64,000 nt of DNA from Bactericera cockerelli (taxonomy: Eukaryota; Arthropoda; Insecta; Hemiptera; Triozidae). Position 1 is the first letter of the stretch; each line of letters opens with the position of its first letter. Location: NCBI GenBank assembly GCA_024516035.1, contig CM044967.1:3900859-3964858 (forward strand), in the 5' to 3' direction. Shown here one piece after another: positions 10,784 through 23,746 of this stretch. Position numbers and translations under genes: made by a program. The notes below the pieces were generated by a model, which had not been told where the DNA came from, searched no databases, and saw only the letters and a program-made list of their open reading frames with translations.

Positions 10784-13700
10784 GGTTGGCTTAAGAAAGG
10801 CTCCAGTCTAAACAACCTGCAGCCTTCTATCCCCTCATCTTCATCAGGCGTGAATTATAACTCCCAGGTGTATCCAACAAGTAGCTCGTCTTCGATAAGA
10901 CATTCTTGGTTTTATAATTTGCCTGTCTAAACCATTTTACCTTATCGCATATCAGAGCAGACTCTATGGGGATGTATAGATCCCTTGGTTATTGAAAATT
11001 GTGATCATAGAACATTTTATCTTTTTAAATGAATGACACTACCATTTGTTCACACGCAATACAACCATTACAGAAAATTGATAAGTTTTTCAATTTACAG
11101 TTTTGAAAACTAATGGTAATTTGGAGAGAAAATATGTATAAAAATGTGGCGTTCTGACTCAGAATAAAATAGAGCCTGTTGGGTGCCTTTAATGTACCTA
11201 GATTTATCCAATTGTACCTGATACAGTCCCAATTAAGTTCAGAGTAAAGCACTACCAAAAGTACTCATTGAGTAAGTAACTGCTAATATTGGTTGATTCT
11301 TTTATATTATCAAATAATCTCATAAGAGTGTGCTGAATTAATTCACAGTCTCTTATGATTATTATTTCCAAACTAAATCAGATTTAGTTCCATTCATGTG
11401 AATTTTTTACTTATTTTCAACGATAACAGAATTCCAAAATTTCAGAACTTAATGTTGATATTGATTATATTAGTCAGCTTCTTTCGCTGACTAGCCAGGT
11501 ATTTCACTTTACTACTATAGTGGAGGCCCTATTTTTGAAGTTTTCATTTCTAATGAATATTTTTTGAGAATTTTGTTATTTTCTATACGGATTTAAATAT
11601 TCCAATGAACTTGTTAAGGCCATAATTAAAGGTAGTGTGACATTCACACTAATTTTTTTTCACAAATATGTTTCACAACTTTTTCTAGTCTTATAGAATG
11701 AGGAAAGGGTAAAAAACGTAAAGATGAGATGAAAAAAAAATACTTAGTTTTTCACTTCGCTGGTTAACGACAGAGGTCACTACCAAAATATTAGCATCTG
11801 TGCCACATATCTACTGAATATTCAAAGCAAAGAAATTGAATTGATATGATTTTATTATTTATTATTTGTTGAGTCAGTAGGAGTAATATTTTACAATTAT
11901 TTTTCCATGTTTTGTAATTAAACTTTGTGCCATAGAATTATTACATTATAGGTATGTAAAAATACAAATAGGTAGCCATATTTTTCTGTAAAAAATGTTG
12001 AAATAATATTCAATGAATTCAAAAATTCCTTCACAGGGTACCTACATTATTTTATCCTACATAGACCATGTTAGCTTTCAATATACATATCAGTAATTCT
12101 CTCAAAACTATTTTCTTGATACTTCATGGGATAGTATCCGTTTTTCCAAAGGGGACATAATTTTTAATGTTATGTCCATTAAGTCCAAATGAGAAAACAA
12201 TTTTTGAGAAAATTACTTTTTATCCATTGGATAAACTTTCACCCTCATTTAATCTTAGTTCTATGATCTAGTTTGATAGATATTATGCTAGGTACACTCT
12301 CTTTAAATCCTTGTTAGTAAAATATATCTTAATATAAAATCTACCACATGAATTTCGAGAATCTATTTACTTAATTTTATGATATCTCATGTCAAAAAAA
12401 TATAATTTCAATTTATTCTGTAACGTGCCATAAAACTGAATCAGTGAGACTTCAAATTTTACCTTTGTTTCAAAAAGGCATGGACCTTATGAAACCATTA
12501 TTATGGTGACTGGATTATTGAAAAAATCTGGACGCTTTTGTATATTGAATACATTTTAATCACTTAGTAATTGTTGAACCTCTTCCTTCAGTTGTCTCTT
12601 TGTTTCACTCTCTTAATTTTCAGAGGCATTCTGTCTAGTTATCCAACCAAAAAGTCACTGTGAATATTATACCATTCTTCAGAATCAAAGTATATTAATC
12701 TCGTTCCCTTTACAATATTACTCATACAAAACATAGCCCTGTTAAAGGAGTGAGATTCAAAATAATTTTGAATGTTGTATTTTTTTTGCTTAAGTTTTCA
12801 TTGAAATTGTGAGATTCAATGATTCAAAGAAAGCTTTAACTTACTAACTTTTATCAAGGCTTTAATTTATCTATAAAAATATTTTTTTCAATTCCAGTTA
12901 AATAAACTTATCTATTTTACCTCCTGACATTTTCGAAATGATTCTTTCAAGTTTACAATCTTTATTTTTCAAATAACAGAAGTGTCCTGGTTTCTTCTTA
13001 ACAACCAGTAATTTATTATTTTGTTCCCTTCACCACACAAATGATTTTTTAAATAAATACTTATTTATTTTATAATTACTCAATGTTTGTGCCAATTTAT
13101 TTTATTTGTTAATATCTCTTTTATAATTATTGATTTCTATTACCTTTAAAGAACAGATATTTAGATTGATTTTTTTTTTTTTTCAAATAGAGATTGACAC
13201 AAGTATGAACTAATTTCGAAATTGGTTATGTTTTATTACCACATAAATCGCAAAGCAGTATGCATTAATTTAAAACCAATGGAGTTAAAAGGTGTTATTG
13301 AGTTGACTGAAATGTGTTGAATTTACATTTTATTATAAAGAATAAATATACATAAAACAAGATTATTTTAAATTGGTTACTTGCTACTCTGGGCAATAAT
13401 GATCCTGAAATGATAAACTAACTAACAATAGAGATGTTAGAGTAGCAGTAAAGCTAGATACAAGAAAGGTTTGTATTACAAAAATAAAATTATTCACAGA
13501 CCATGATACTTTTCTATCACTTGTGTTATAATTAATGCATAAGTTTCCAAAAGAAATAGAGGGCGAAGGGTATTTCCTACTCATAATGCACCACTGCCAT
13601 TTACCTAATCAAACATTGTAGCCTAGGTATTCTAACCATTTATTTACCTGATGCTACTGTTATGTTATTTTAGATCCTTATGAATATATCTACTTTCCAA

Positions 13701-16600
13701 AGGACAGAACTTAATCGATGAGCACCTTTTATATACTTGGAATTTGAAATGAACAAATATTTGTGACCCAATAATCTGAAAGGCTAGATTTTACTTCCAC
13801 AAGGTACAAGATGGGATTACCCTTTTGCCAAATTCGCTTTTTTGCTGTATTGATCAAATAGTCTGCTTGTGTTATTTGCCAACATTATTTATTTTTCTTG
13901 TAATTATATTAAATTTGAACTCCTTGAGCCTTAAGGTAATAGAAAGTTGTGTGATGTTCGCACTGGTTTATATGCCATTTATTTATGTACTGTAAAAAGG
14001 ATTTTTAATTTTATATTTTGTTTTTATTCTTGAGATTAAATAAAACGTGATACAATATAGATTTATCATTAATTTTATATTTTCATCATAAGTTTACATT
14101 GGTGGTAGCTAGGTACAAAATTTAAAAAAAAAAAAACAAACATTAAACCAGAATAAGCACATTAAATAAAATGTTAGTTGTGTATCCCTGGTAAATTCTT
14201 ATGGTTATTAATATATGATAAAATCATAATTTATGCCAATTTTTTATCCTCATTTTCAATGAATACAAATGTAATAATAGGATGAAGTTTTTCTTTTCTT
14301 TTTAACTTGCAAAATTGTCTTTGATATTACTTCTACTTCCAGCAATGTAAACTGAAATTTCAATGTTGTAAATGTAATTAATTCCATTGTAATAATTTTA
14401 ATGTTGTAAAGATAGTTCTTATACATTTTCTTCTTTTCTCAGTTTCTGAACTGTTATTTCTATTACTGTTGACAAGCAAGCCTCCACTCAAAAGCTGCAT
14501 CTTTTAAAAAATGTACCTTATTAGATTCAAAATTATCAACACAAAATCCTCGTATGGATAATTCTATTGTAGTTTTAGGGTGTCCCAGTAATTAGTTCCA
14601 TTTGAAATTCCTTATCCCATGGAAAAAGAAATAATATAATGAGCTAATTTTCTTACTCCTTTTGTTTCTTTGAACAAGATATCTTAAAAACGATATCTCT
14701 GTAGTCTCGATCCGTGAAATTTGGTATGTCTATGTCTACTGCTGTTTGGGGGTACTGGCTAGGCGGTAAAGGATTATGAAATCATAATTGCATATAATAG
14801 AAATTTTCATAAGTACCTGCACTTCCAATTCCCATTATCACTTGGAATGAAAATTAAATAAATAGGTACCTATTCTTTTTATACCTTTTTGTGATCTCCC
14901 CTGGGATACCCTCTCCTACAAAAATAGGAATGAGACTAAATTAAGGCTTATTATACCTTCTGGTATTTCCTAGGATTAATATTATTTCAATTTTTATTGC
15001 TCAATAAAATGATTTCTCTTTATGCCACTGAGTAGTGGATACTATATTAGTAGAACCAAATCTCTACATATTGCTAGATAGCAATTTTCAAGTCAGTATC
15101 AATAGTAAAATGTTAGAATGATTGATGCAAATCACTGTTCGGTCAGAGTTGCGATTGGATCAGAGATACTCTTAAATATTAATTTGAATACAATGCTGAC
15201 AGTTTAGTGAGAAGCTAGGTTAATATAGCATCTCTTGTGCCCAATAAGATGGTCAACAATAATTAAAATTTTATTATGATGAAACTTGAAAGCTCAATTT
15301 TATTCCCATGAGAAGATAAAATTTTGCTGTTGGTTGAATTTTGATTGTTGATAAGCCCAATTCTGTCTCATGGGACATTCTCTGCATAATTTATATTGAA
15401 GATTTTAAGGATCTGTGAGTTTTTATGACTCTTTGATTCTGATTCTTGCCATAATGACCCATTTTGTTTTTTGCGCTATATTATGTTGGGAATAATTGAC
15501 CTCTCCTATGGGTGCTGAACGTTGGATTTTTTTCTTGTCTCACTTAGAATCTCTTGCCGTTATTTTTATTATTGTACGTTTTTCAAAATTTTAATCCATA
15601 ATAATTACTGTCTTTTCTTTTAATCATTTATGAATAAAATAATAAATAGAATATTATCATCATTATTATTACTTTAAAATAAAACAAAAAAATTGAATTT
15701 ACCCATTTAAATCATATGTTTTTATTTATTTTTAGGGAGAAAGTTGTGGGGTATACCAATTCTTTAATTAAAAATAGGTTGTGCAAATTTGGAGAAAAAA
15801 AATCTCATAAATGATAGGCCAAAATAATATTATTATAATATAAAATACCTAATATAACGCGTCAGTTACTGGCTCACACAACACACAGAAACTGAAGGTT
15901 TCCGTTCGTGATGAGGTGTAGCTGTAGAGGATTACTAAAAAAAATGACTTGTGAAACAGGTAAGTAAGTAACTTGCAGAAGGATGAATATTTTTGATAGG
16001 TATTAGCTCCGTTTAGCGAAACCTTTTAAAAAAACCTATTGCTCCACCGATTTTGTTGATGTTAGTCTCTGGTCAGTTTCGCCAGTCAGCAGAGTAGAAG
16101 TTCCGGTCCTACCTAGGTAGGGTGAGGTTAATTTGGGGAGCTGGTACGATTCCCAGCGAATGGAGGTTGAAACCCACGTCCTATAACTATCTCAAATCAA
16201 GACGTTAAAACCAAATGGAATCAGTGGACATGAAAAGTGCCTAGACATTGTATCTGGGCTATATGGACGCCCATCATCCCACCAACGTGATATAGGTATC
16301 TGTGCCTGTCTCTCAGACACGGAATTATTATTAATTATTATTTCGAAAAGATTTTTTTTTTTAAGTTTTAATCAAGAAATTTCATCTTCCTGTAACGTAC
16401 GGTTCACAGAAGAGAACATATGGACATTAGCCAGCACGACCGACCCTGTATCTCAAGATCGGAAAGTCGTAGGGATCTGAATTTCTTGCATTGAATTTCA
16501 CTAATCCTCACCTCTAAATTGAGTCTAGCCCAAAATTACTTCCTAAGAAAACGAGGGAACCAATATTTTACCGCTTGTCAATATATTGAGTGGTTCTAGA
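10784..16600. other. AP-2 3' UTR and AT-rich intergenic DNA
   Basis: AATAAA at 11163-11168, 380 bp after the AP-2 stop, is a plausible polyadenylation signal; another lies near 14037. Beyond that the sequence is AT-rich with no supported gene. About 16010-16500 contains pieces related to the foldback element at 31941-33018 (TTGTTGATGTTAGTCTCTGG near 16051, and CCTGTATCTCAAGATCGG near 16446), interrupted by a dispersed repeat at 16105-16330. Confidence 0.45.
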
Positions 16601-16609
16601 GACACTAGG

Positions 16610-16800
16610 GATGGGGTGACACCATAGGCAATAACCCCACCCTTTAGTTAGGACATAATTATGTTTCTATATATTTTTCTATTCTTTTTAATTTTTTTTT
16701 TATATAATATTGTTTCCATTTTTTTCATTGTTCAAATAATTATTTGTACTGTACATAATATCCATTTATATCTAATAAAGTGTTGAATAATAATAATATG
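16610..16800 (+). repeat. Retroelement 3'-tail repeat
   Basis: The block GGCAATAACCCCACCCTTTAG, then TTAGGACATAAT, a T-rich stretch, TTGTACTGTAC and an ending TAATAAAGTGTTGAATAATAATAAT recurs at 38318-38500, 48180-48430, 53440-53605 and 59625-59828 (plus strand), and at 39434-39530, 40590-40725 and 58555-58720 (minus strand). The constant 3' end with ATAAT repeats suggests the 3' terminus of a SINE or LINE family. Confidence 0.65.
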
Positions 16801-17045
16801 CTCAGTCTGTATAAAACTAGATGGTAACTAGATTGAAATAGTTATATTCCTTTATCCTTTTAATAGCTGTTTGCTCGTACTTTGCAACGGGATTCTGCAC
16901 GCGAGATCAGAAGAGACAGTCACGGTTACGACTCCATGCTTTTGTTCAAGGTGTGTTCGACTGTTCGTCTCAGAAAATGCTAGGGCATGGTGGATGGCCA
17001 TGTCTTTTTGTACTCATATTTTTCAGACTAAGAGACGGTGTTTTT

Positions 17046-17064
17046 GGGGGGGGGGGGGGGGGGG
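17046..17064 (+). repeat. Poly-G run
   Basis: Nineteen consecutive G residues lie in otherwise AT-rich DNA. The run length is unreliable in most sequencing methods. Confidence 0.9.
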
Positions 17065-17139
17065 TCTACTTACGAAAATTTCCATATCTATAACCGTTTG
17101 GGTATGTGTGTATAGTTATACACATATGTGTGTATAGGC

Positions 17140-17182
17140 TGTCTGAAAACGTATACACTGTATACGTTTTCGGACAGCCCCT
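17140..17182. repeat. Short palindrome
   Basis: GGCTGTCTGAAAACGTATAC is followed almost at once by GTATACGTTTTCGGACAGCC, giving a hairpin with 20-bp arms and one mismatch. It may be a solo foldback end. It has no coding content. Confidence 0.7.
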
Positions 17183-17520
17183 CATAGCTAAAAAGATTTT
17201 AGTTGGTAAGAGCCCAACATTATCTGGCGAACTTCGGTGATGGGTTTGCAGGGTTGAGTTTTTCATCTCTGTACAATACAGCCATCGCAGAAATTGCCAT
17301 TTATCCATGAGGATTTCCTTCGCCCTTGCATGACTGTTTATAGTCCTCTAGCGAGACACTGGTCTTCTCCCTGTTTGACGTCCCCCAGGCAGATTACTTA
17401 ATAGTAATAGCTACTCCTAGTGATGTAATTTTCAACGAGGAATCTGATGGTATGATTTTCAAGACAGTCAGACTTGCACGGCTCTGAACTTTTCAGTCCC
17501 ATGGAAGTACACCAAGTTTA

Positions 17521-17719
17521 ATAATAATAATATCGCCTTATTTATGCTGCCCGATTAAGACTATTAAGTCCCATTACCCCAGCAGTAAGCCCAAGACATA
17601 TTATTATGTGGTAAAAATCCCAAATGGGAGGATAACTTGTCATGTCCCGGCTGGGTTTCGAACCCACGACCTTTGGAATCTCTGGATTGCCGCCTTTACC
17701 ACTGAGCTACCGGGACGGA
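17521..17719 (-). mobile_element. tRNA-derived SINE, family 1
   Basis: This is a reverse-orientation copy: an (AAT)n tail at 17521, the body (CATATTATTATGTGGTAA), then the tRNA-like head ending CTACCGGGACGGAC. Part of the head, corresponding to the anticodon arm, is missing (TGGATTGCCGCC instead of TGGATTCACAGAGTGCCGCC). Confidence 0.85.
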
Positions 17720-18663
17720 CTTAAGGGAAAAAACAGCCTGCATTCCTCTAATTTTGCGATACGGTGTACTTTCAGGAGTAGAATAAGTACATGAAATGAG
17801 TTTTCCATTTACTGGTGTGGTGGAAATTTTAAGATTTTTGTGATAGTAGTTCTTACAAGTCAATCAAACATGTGAATGCGGCAGCAATTACAAAATGTCA
17901 ATTTTTCTGAAATGGTACTGATTTGGATGATTCTGAATGGTTGAACGTCCAAGTATATACACAAATGAATAAACCAACTTTCTTTTGATATGATATAAGG
18001 TGACAATAATATCATTAGTGATTGTATACATGAAATTTGTACTTCCCATGACCTGCAAATAATTAACAAGATCTATTGTTTTTCACGTGCACAAACAAGA
18101 TCACTCTCACAAAGAACAAGAAAAAGTATGTATTTTCAGCATTTTTTAGCTGTTTATTTTTACTTTCCTTATCCTATAATAAGGAAAGTATTGTATTTAT
18201 TTATCGTATGGCTTTATTACACATCTCAAAGTGAGAAGACCTATGTAATAAACTTGATCAGGAAATCTGTTGGCAGTGAATGTCTGATCGCCAAAATTGT
18301 CAGTACTTTAGCCGCAGTACTTTCGATGAGATGGTTTGTTGATTTACTATTTGGATTTTAAACAGAATGAATTTACAGTAGTTCTATCTACTATTTCTTG
18401 TTTTTCATTTTTGGTTCAATATTGAAATTTACAATAAGAAATATTATCATAAAAACAAAAAGTCATTAATGAGGTAAGCAGTGAACAATATTTTTTTTTT
18501 GTATTCGAGATCAAACATCGTAAATAATCAGTTTACCTATCAGCTGTTTGTTCAAGTTGAAAGAGGAACTGAAATATTAATTTTATAAAAAAAATATACC
18601 ATATAATTCACTTTATGCAAAATAAAAAAAATTATGGAAGAAAATAATTCTGTGTTGTGGAAA

Positions 18664-18871
18664 ATAATAATAATATCGCCTTATTTATACTGACCGATTA
18701 CGACTATAATTAAACATTATTCCAGAAGTAAGCCCAAGACGTATTATTATGTGGTAAAAATCCCAAATGGGAGGATAACTTGTCAAGTCCCGGCTGGGTT
18801 TCGAACCCGCGACCTCTGGAATCTCTGGATTCACAGAGTGGTGCCTTTACCACTGAGCTACCGGGACAGAC
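18664..18871 (-). mobile_element. tRNA-derived SINE, family 1
   Basis: This is a near full-length reverse copy with an (AAT)n tail at 18664 and a head ending GAGCTACCGGGACAGAC at 18871. It is diverged in the tail-proximal part (ACTGACCGATTACGAC). Confidence 0.85.
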
Positions 18872-19219
18872 AGATACCGGAAAAGAGCATTGTCAGAAAA
18901 GAGATTGGTAAAAAACTTCTTGTCAACAATAATTCAGGCTCCTCAAAAAAAAAAAAAAAACTTAATAGCAAAGATGAGATTTACATTTTTTACAAAGTTG
19001 GAATGAGTGACCAAGTGAGGGGGTTTTTTTTTTATCGGGTATCTAATCTTTCATCTGATTCCAAATTGAGAACACTGTTACCACGTACCACCTGTAAGCA
19101 AATGAAAACATAAAGTTTGTTGAAATGGAATGTAAGTAAAGGGACATCAAAAAGGATTTTTTTAAATATTGTAATATATTTTATTTAAAAAAAAAGACAG
19201 AACATTTTCATCATCTAAT

Positions 19220-19345
19220 TCAATCTTCAATGTATAAAAGCGCAGCTCCGTCATCAAATCCATACAAGGTTAGCTTGTATCTCGTGCCTTGTATTCGGAG
19301 AGATACAGCTCTTATGATTTCAAAGGATTTAATATGATATGATTC
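19220..19345 (-). CDS. Possible unidentified 3'-terminal exon
   Basis: On the minus strand a stop-free frame ends at TGA (19220-19222) and extends up to about 19345, where an in-frame TAA lies. Its last residues read RIQGTRYKLTLYG then FDDGAALLYIED. An AATAAA polyadenylation signal (plus-strand TTTATT at 19180-19185) lies 35 bp beyond the stop, as expected for a last exon. No ATG is in frame, so it would need an acceptor such as the AG dinucleotides near 19312-19316. I do not recognise the protein. It does not match the Sm-G C-terminus expected for the gene upstream. It could equally be a retrotransposed fragment or a chance frame. Confidence 0.25.
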   Translation of the reverse strand, partial: ESYHIKSFEIIRAVSLRIQGTRYKLTLYGFDDGAALLYIED

Positions 19346-19425
19346 AAAAAGGAATTAATATGTTCAAGAACTGAAATAGTCTACTAGGTGCACTATTTTA
19401 AACCAATCTTGAAATATTGCCTTTT

Positions 19426-19960
19426 TACTTTCCTTATCCTATAAAAAAGACACACCCAAAAAATTGAGTTTTCAGAGAAAAAACACGTTTTAGGGTCCCC
19501 AGAGCCTAAATTCAGAGTTAGTCAATCTGTCTGTCTTTAAACAAAATATCTTAAGAATGGCATAAACTAGATACTTGAAATTTGGTAAAGAGGTCATAAA
19601 TATAATTATAGAGGACGCAGCACAAAACTTTTGAAAATAATCAGTGCCACCAGTGGCGACCTTTCGACCGCCATTCGGCGGTTCTGGCTAGATAATAAGA
19701 GATATGAATTTTCTATATGAACAAGTTCTTCTTGTAACAAAAAAAAATATTAGAGGTCTCTTCTGATCATATTTTTGATATCTTGAACTTTTTGGACCTC
19801 AGCCCCAATTTACTGGTATCCAATGATTCCAATCAAACGATTTTGAGATGGTGATTAAGAATTTGATACTGATTTTCAGCTAAATGTTATCGTTGAGTCG
19901 GCAGTGGCGGAATTTGACTTATTTTTCAGAGGTAAGGAAATTTGTGTGGTGTCACACCAG
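19426..19960 (+). repeat. Dispersed repeat with CTTTCCTTATCCTAT ends
   Basis: It begins TTACTTTCCTTATCCTATAA and contains TTGAAATTTGGTA and ATATCTTGAACTTTTTGGACC, ending near GTGGTGTCACACCAG. Related copies are at 27690-28212 (same orientation) and 29602-30275 (reverse). A short palindromic piece (ACTTTCCTTATCC, TAATAAGGAAAGT) is at 18166-18192. No coding frame survives. Confidence 0.6.
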
Positions 19961-21026
19961 TTTATTTTGAACTACTTTCAAGAAAACACTAAACAATTGA
20001 AGATAATGTAGAAAGTAATGTAAAGTGAGAATGAGTAATAAAGTATACCATAAGTAAAACTTTTGTTCTTTTGAAAAAAACAGGCCACAGCATTTTTGAT
20101 TCAATGAAATATTTAGTCAAATAATGAGAAGCATTATTAGAGTAAAAAGAAAAATAAGGTGTAATAATTAGAAAAGAGCAGTCACTGTGGAAATAGGCTT
20201 CAAATATCTGCTGTGGAAAAAAATATATTCTGTACTTTGGAAGTCCAGAGTCCACGTGAGGAATAATGAGAAGTTATTTGTATGAGAAACAACCAGTGAT
20301 AGCATTACTATAGTAATAAGAAAATATCTAAAATAATTTGAAAAGTGAAGGAGGCTTTTGCTAATGCTGAGCTACCCCCAAAAAATGTGAAGAAGCTTTG
20401 TGGTACACCACTAATAAATCTAACTACATATAAATTAATTTCAGAAAAGTGATGAAGATTCTTAGTAATGCTGTGTTCCTCACAAAAATTCTTGTGCTTC
20501 ACTACTAAGAAATCATACTTTAACTTTTTAGAAGTGAAGTATGTTCTAAGTAATGCTGTGCTACACACAAATAACACCTTGAATTTCGGTAACCTTGGGA
20601 GGAACCTCTAACTTCATTCAGAAAATTAAATGTTTCAGCAGCTACTATTTTTAACACTAGAATACAGGGTGTAACAGTTTTGAACCTAGCACCCTACCAG
20701 CTGTGCCCCTGAGAAGGTTTTTGAAAAATTTAAAAGCTCATTATACTGAGCCTAATTCGGGCTTTAATTAACAGGAATAAAAAATATGGCATTCCATTTA
20801 AAATTCGCGAGAAAAATGAAAAAATATGGCCCAAAAGCTGGAAGGGCTGGCTGGGGCCTAAAATAGGTATGACCACAAGATGGGCCATAGGCCATAGGGC
20901 ACTTCCTATCCTTAGAACTTTACAGAATTGAAAAATTCCATCGCGATCAAAAGTTACGAGGGGGTGGCCACCTTTTCTGAAATATACTGAATAATATTCA
21001 AGTCCAATAATTCAAATAATACATAC

Positions 21027-22973
21027 CACCATTCCAATGTTGTGTACTGTGTTGTCCTTTCTATATTCTACTGCCTCATCCAACACCAGGTTCATGAATG
21101 GATCAAATCCTCTGAGTATACCAGAAACATTTCTGTTAGCATTGACTTTCACTGAAAATTAAGAACATAATATGAGAACACTGAATAAAGAATGGAATAT
21201 TATGCAAACAAAATAAAATAAGAAAACATGCAATCTCTATAATTATATAAACTTAATGAGTGCATATTTGACTATTAGGGCTTATATGTTACTGATACTG
21301 AAGAATCTACCTTATCATACTTTAGCATTAAATTACACATCCCCATTAAAAAAATTAAATATTATTTTTCATTCTCAGTATAGATTCAAACTGCCAAAAT
21401 CATTATTATTACAATACCATCCAGCAATAGTTTGATTTGCTGCTCTGACACATTTGATTTTTTTATATTTATTTAAGGCTTAGCCTGAAAAAAAATAATA
21501 ATATACATAGTCTAAGTTCCAGCCTATGCACAGTGCACACAGTGTACATTCACATGAATTTTTTTGATATTTACTTACATGTCACTTTCTTGTCCATGAA
21601 CCTGGAACATAACAAGAAAGAAAAGTACATTCAGTATGAGGTACTATACTCAGTTATGTACAAATACCCGGGTATTTATTTTTGGGGTAAATACCCCAAG
21701 TTGGGGTAGCACATTTCCTTGCCAATATACACATAAAACATCTTCTCCTATTCCTGATCCCTCCCTCTGTGATATAAACAATAAAATGTTGATCATAAAG
21801 GTTAAGATTTACAGAACTAATTATAAAAAATGTATTTTTAGGTAATTAGTCATATTTGTACTCATACTTGTTCTGCCATGCCTTATTCTGCTCAAGTAGG
21901 GATTTTAGATTGCAGCCTCCATTTGCCCTGGTTCTAATTACTTATGTAAAATTACTCAAACAAATAAACATATCACAGGAAATGTAAAGAACCACATTCA
22001 GAAACAGAAAACTTTTATTTTTTAAAATTGAAATTAAATCACAAATAATAAAAAGTAGGTGCTTCCTACCCACCACTTGAAATTTTATAGAGCTGAAGTC
22101 AGAAAAACTTTATTTGGGCAGGAATATTCGAAAACGCAGTTTTAAAGACTTGGGGAATTTACCCAACTCCTGGGGTAAATACCCAATTTTTATTTACCTT
22201 CCCGCGGGTATTTACCCCGCGGTACATCACTAACTATACTTAAGGCATATCAGCTGAAAACATCAACAAGACACAAATTTAACAAAGCATTTCAAATTAT
22301 GTTTAACCCTTATCTTGGCAATGTGTATATTTGGATACCATCAGTTTTTTTTACTCTATTGGCCAAAAATTAATCCTAAAGCATTTTTTCTTCCACAGAA
22401 CATTTAAAGTTATTTCAATAGCTAGGCACAGTTATCTATCTCACAGTAGTATCTACTACCCATGTTAACTTCATCCCCAAGACCTACTCATCAAAGTTTC
22501 CTCTAGCTAGAATGACACATTTTTTTGCTCATATTCTCTCGTTACTCCTTAGCATGTTCTTTTCTGAGAATATGTCATTGAACTTTACTGTGCAACAGTG
22601 CATAGAATGAGTGAATTGTGACTGGAAGGCAATGTATTGAACTGATGATTCACTTTACACATAATGTAATAGATGGTGGGCATTAGACAGTCCATTATGC
22701 CAGACTCTGTAATGTAATGAATCGTCTAATGCCTATGGTCAAGAGAGTATGAGTTCAATCCCCTGAATTTTCCGACAAAAATTTCTGTTCCATTCAAAGT
22801 GAAGAACATGTGAGGTTGACTTTTCCAGCTATACCTGTCCTGGGCACACAATATGCTAAGGGTTGGTAAGGAATAGCAAGCCATGTGGTACCTAGGGATG
22901 AACCCAGTGTAGCGTATGCAAATAGGTACAACTTTATTTACTTCTTCAACTCTGGAGGGTGTGATTTACTCAT
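21027..22973 (-). CDS. SNRPG: Small nuclear ribonucleoprotein Sm-G, first three coding exons
   Basis: Reading the minus strand, exons 22973-22942, 21601-21579 and 21151-21027 join in frame to 60 codons with GT-AG junctions: [19 protein letters not shown], then [20 protein letters not shown] and [10 protein letters not shown] to NIGMV. This matches Sm-G, a subunit of the heptameric Sm ring on U1, U2, U4 and U5 snRNAs that is required for snRNP assembly and splicing. The Sm1 motif is complete. The Sm2 strand (I-R-G-N-S-type sequence, about 16 residues) should lie on one more exon at lower coordinates, and I could not find it. The ATG at 22973 is the family's usual start. The gene is divergent from the phosphotransferase gene at 25516, so the two may share the 23.0-24.3 kb promoter region. 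Confidence 0.9.
21152..21578. other. SNRPG intron 2
   Basis: This 427-bp intron is bounded on the minus strand by the GTAAGT donor next to 21579 and the TTTCAG acceptor ending at 21152. It is AT-rich with no further feature. Confidence 0.7.
21602..22941. other. SNRPG intron 1
   Basis: This intron is about 1.34 kb and has no coding exon. It contains GGGGTAAATACCCCAAGTTGGGG near 21685 and TACCCAATTTTTATTTACC to TACCCCGCGG near 22170-22220, which look like degraded ends of an inverted-repeat element. Confidence 0.5.
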
Positions 22974-23706
22974 GGTGTCCTAGAAAAGCCGCTGGAATAA
23001 AGTTCTGTTGACTCTGCTGAAAGGAAGCTTTGAATAAACGGTAACGCCAAATCTCAAGTTCCAAATATATTAAAACTACAGGCAACACAGGCCAATGAAG
23101 AATGGTAGAAAAATCCAAATCGAAACAGTCAAAACACAGAAACTGAAACAAATTTCCCGGCCCGGCGATACAACAGGAACAATACAAAAAAATGCGCTTT
23201 GTGATGGAGCCTGGGGTAAAAGCGATGTTGGCAAATGCACACTATTAAATCTTTGTTCAAAAAGGAAAAAAAGAAGCTCGGCAACAGTGATATGCCAACT
23301 TGATACGGAGTGTGTACTGCACGTACGAAACAAGTAAAAATCGAAGCAAAAAAATATTATTATATTTTACAAAAATGAACACAATACTTCCTAATACAAG
23401 AAATTTCTCGGAAGGAATAATTAGGAAAGAAATATTACCCTTCTTTAGTAAATAATAATACCTACTATCCAGGTTGTCTCATTTTAATAAAACCAGCGCC
23501 ATTATTGGAAAACTATTGATTCTATAGAAAAATTATTCTGACCAAATGTTCCTCGAAAATAAGGAGAAAACTGATGGTGACTTCTTTTATCTTTTATTGA
23601 GATCATTTTTTATTTAATCGAAAAAAAGGTTAAATTAAAAAAATATCTCAATAACAAATACCCACTAATTTTTTAGTGGTTATAAACACACACATACACA
23701 CACACA

Positions 23707-23746
<40 letters not shown>

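Noticed and set aside
17860..18069. Minus-strand segment with acceptor-like ATTTGCAG|GTC as the missing last exon of SNRPG
   Set aside because: The translation after the acceptor does not contain the Sm2 pattern (I-R-G-N-S) and runs far beyond the expected 16 residues.
23095..23337. Plus-strand 80-codon open frame upstream of SNRPG
   Set aside because: It overlaps the likely SNRPG 5' UTR and promoter, has no known motif, and two further frames overlap it on the other strand, as expected in a less AT-rich patch.
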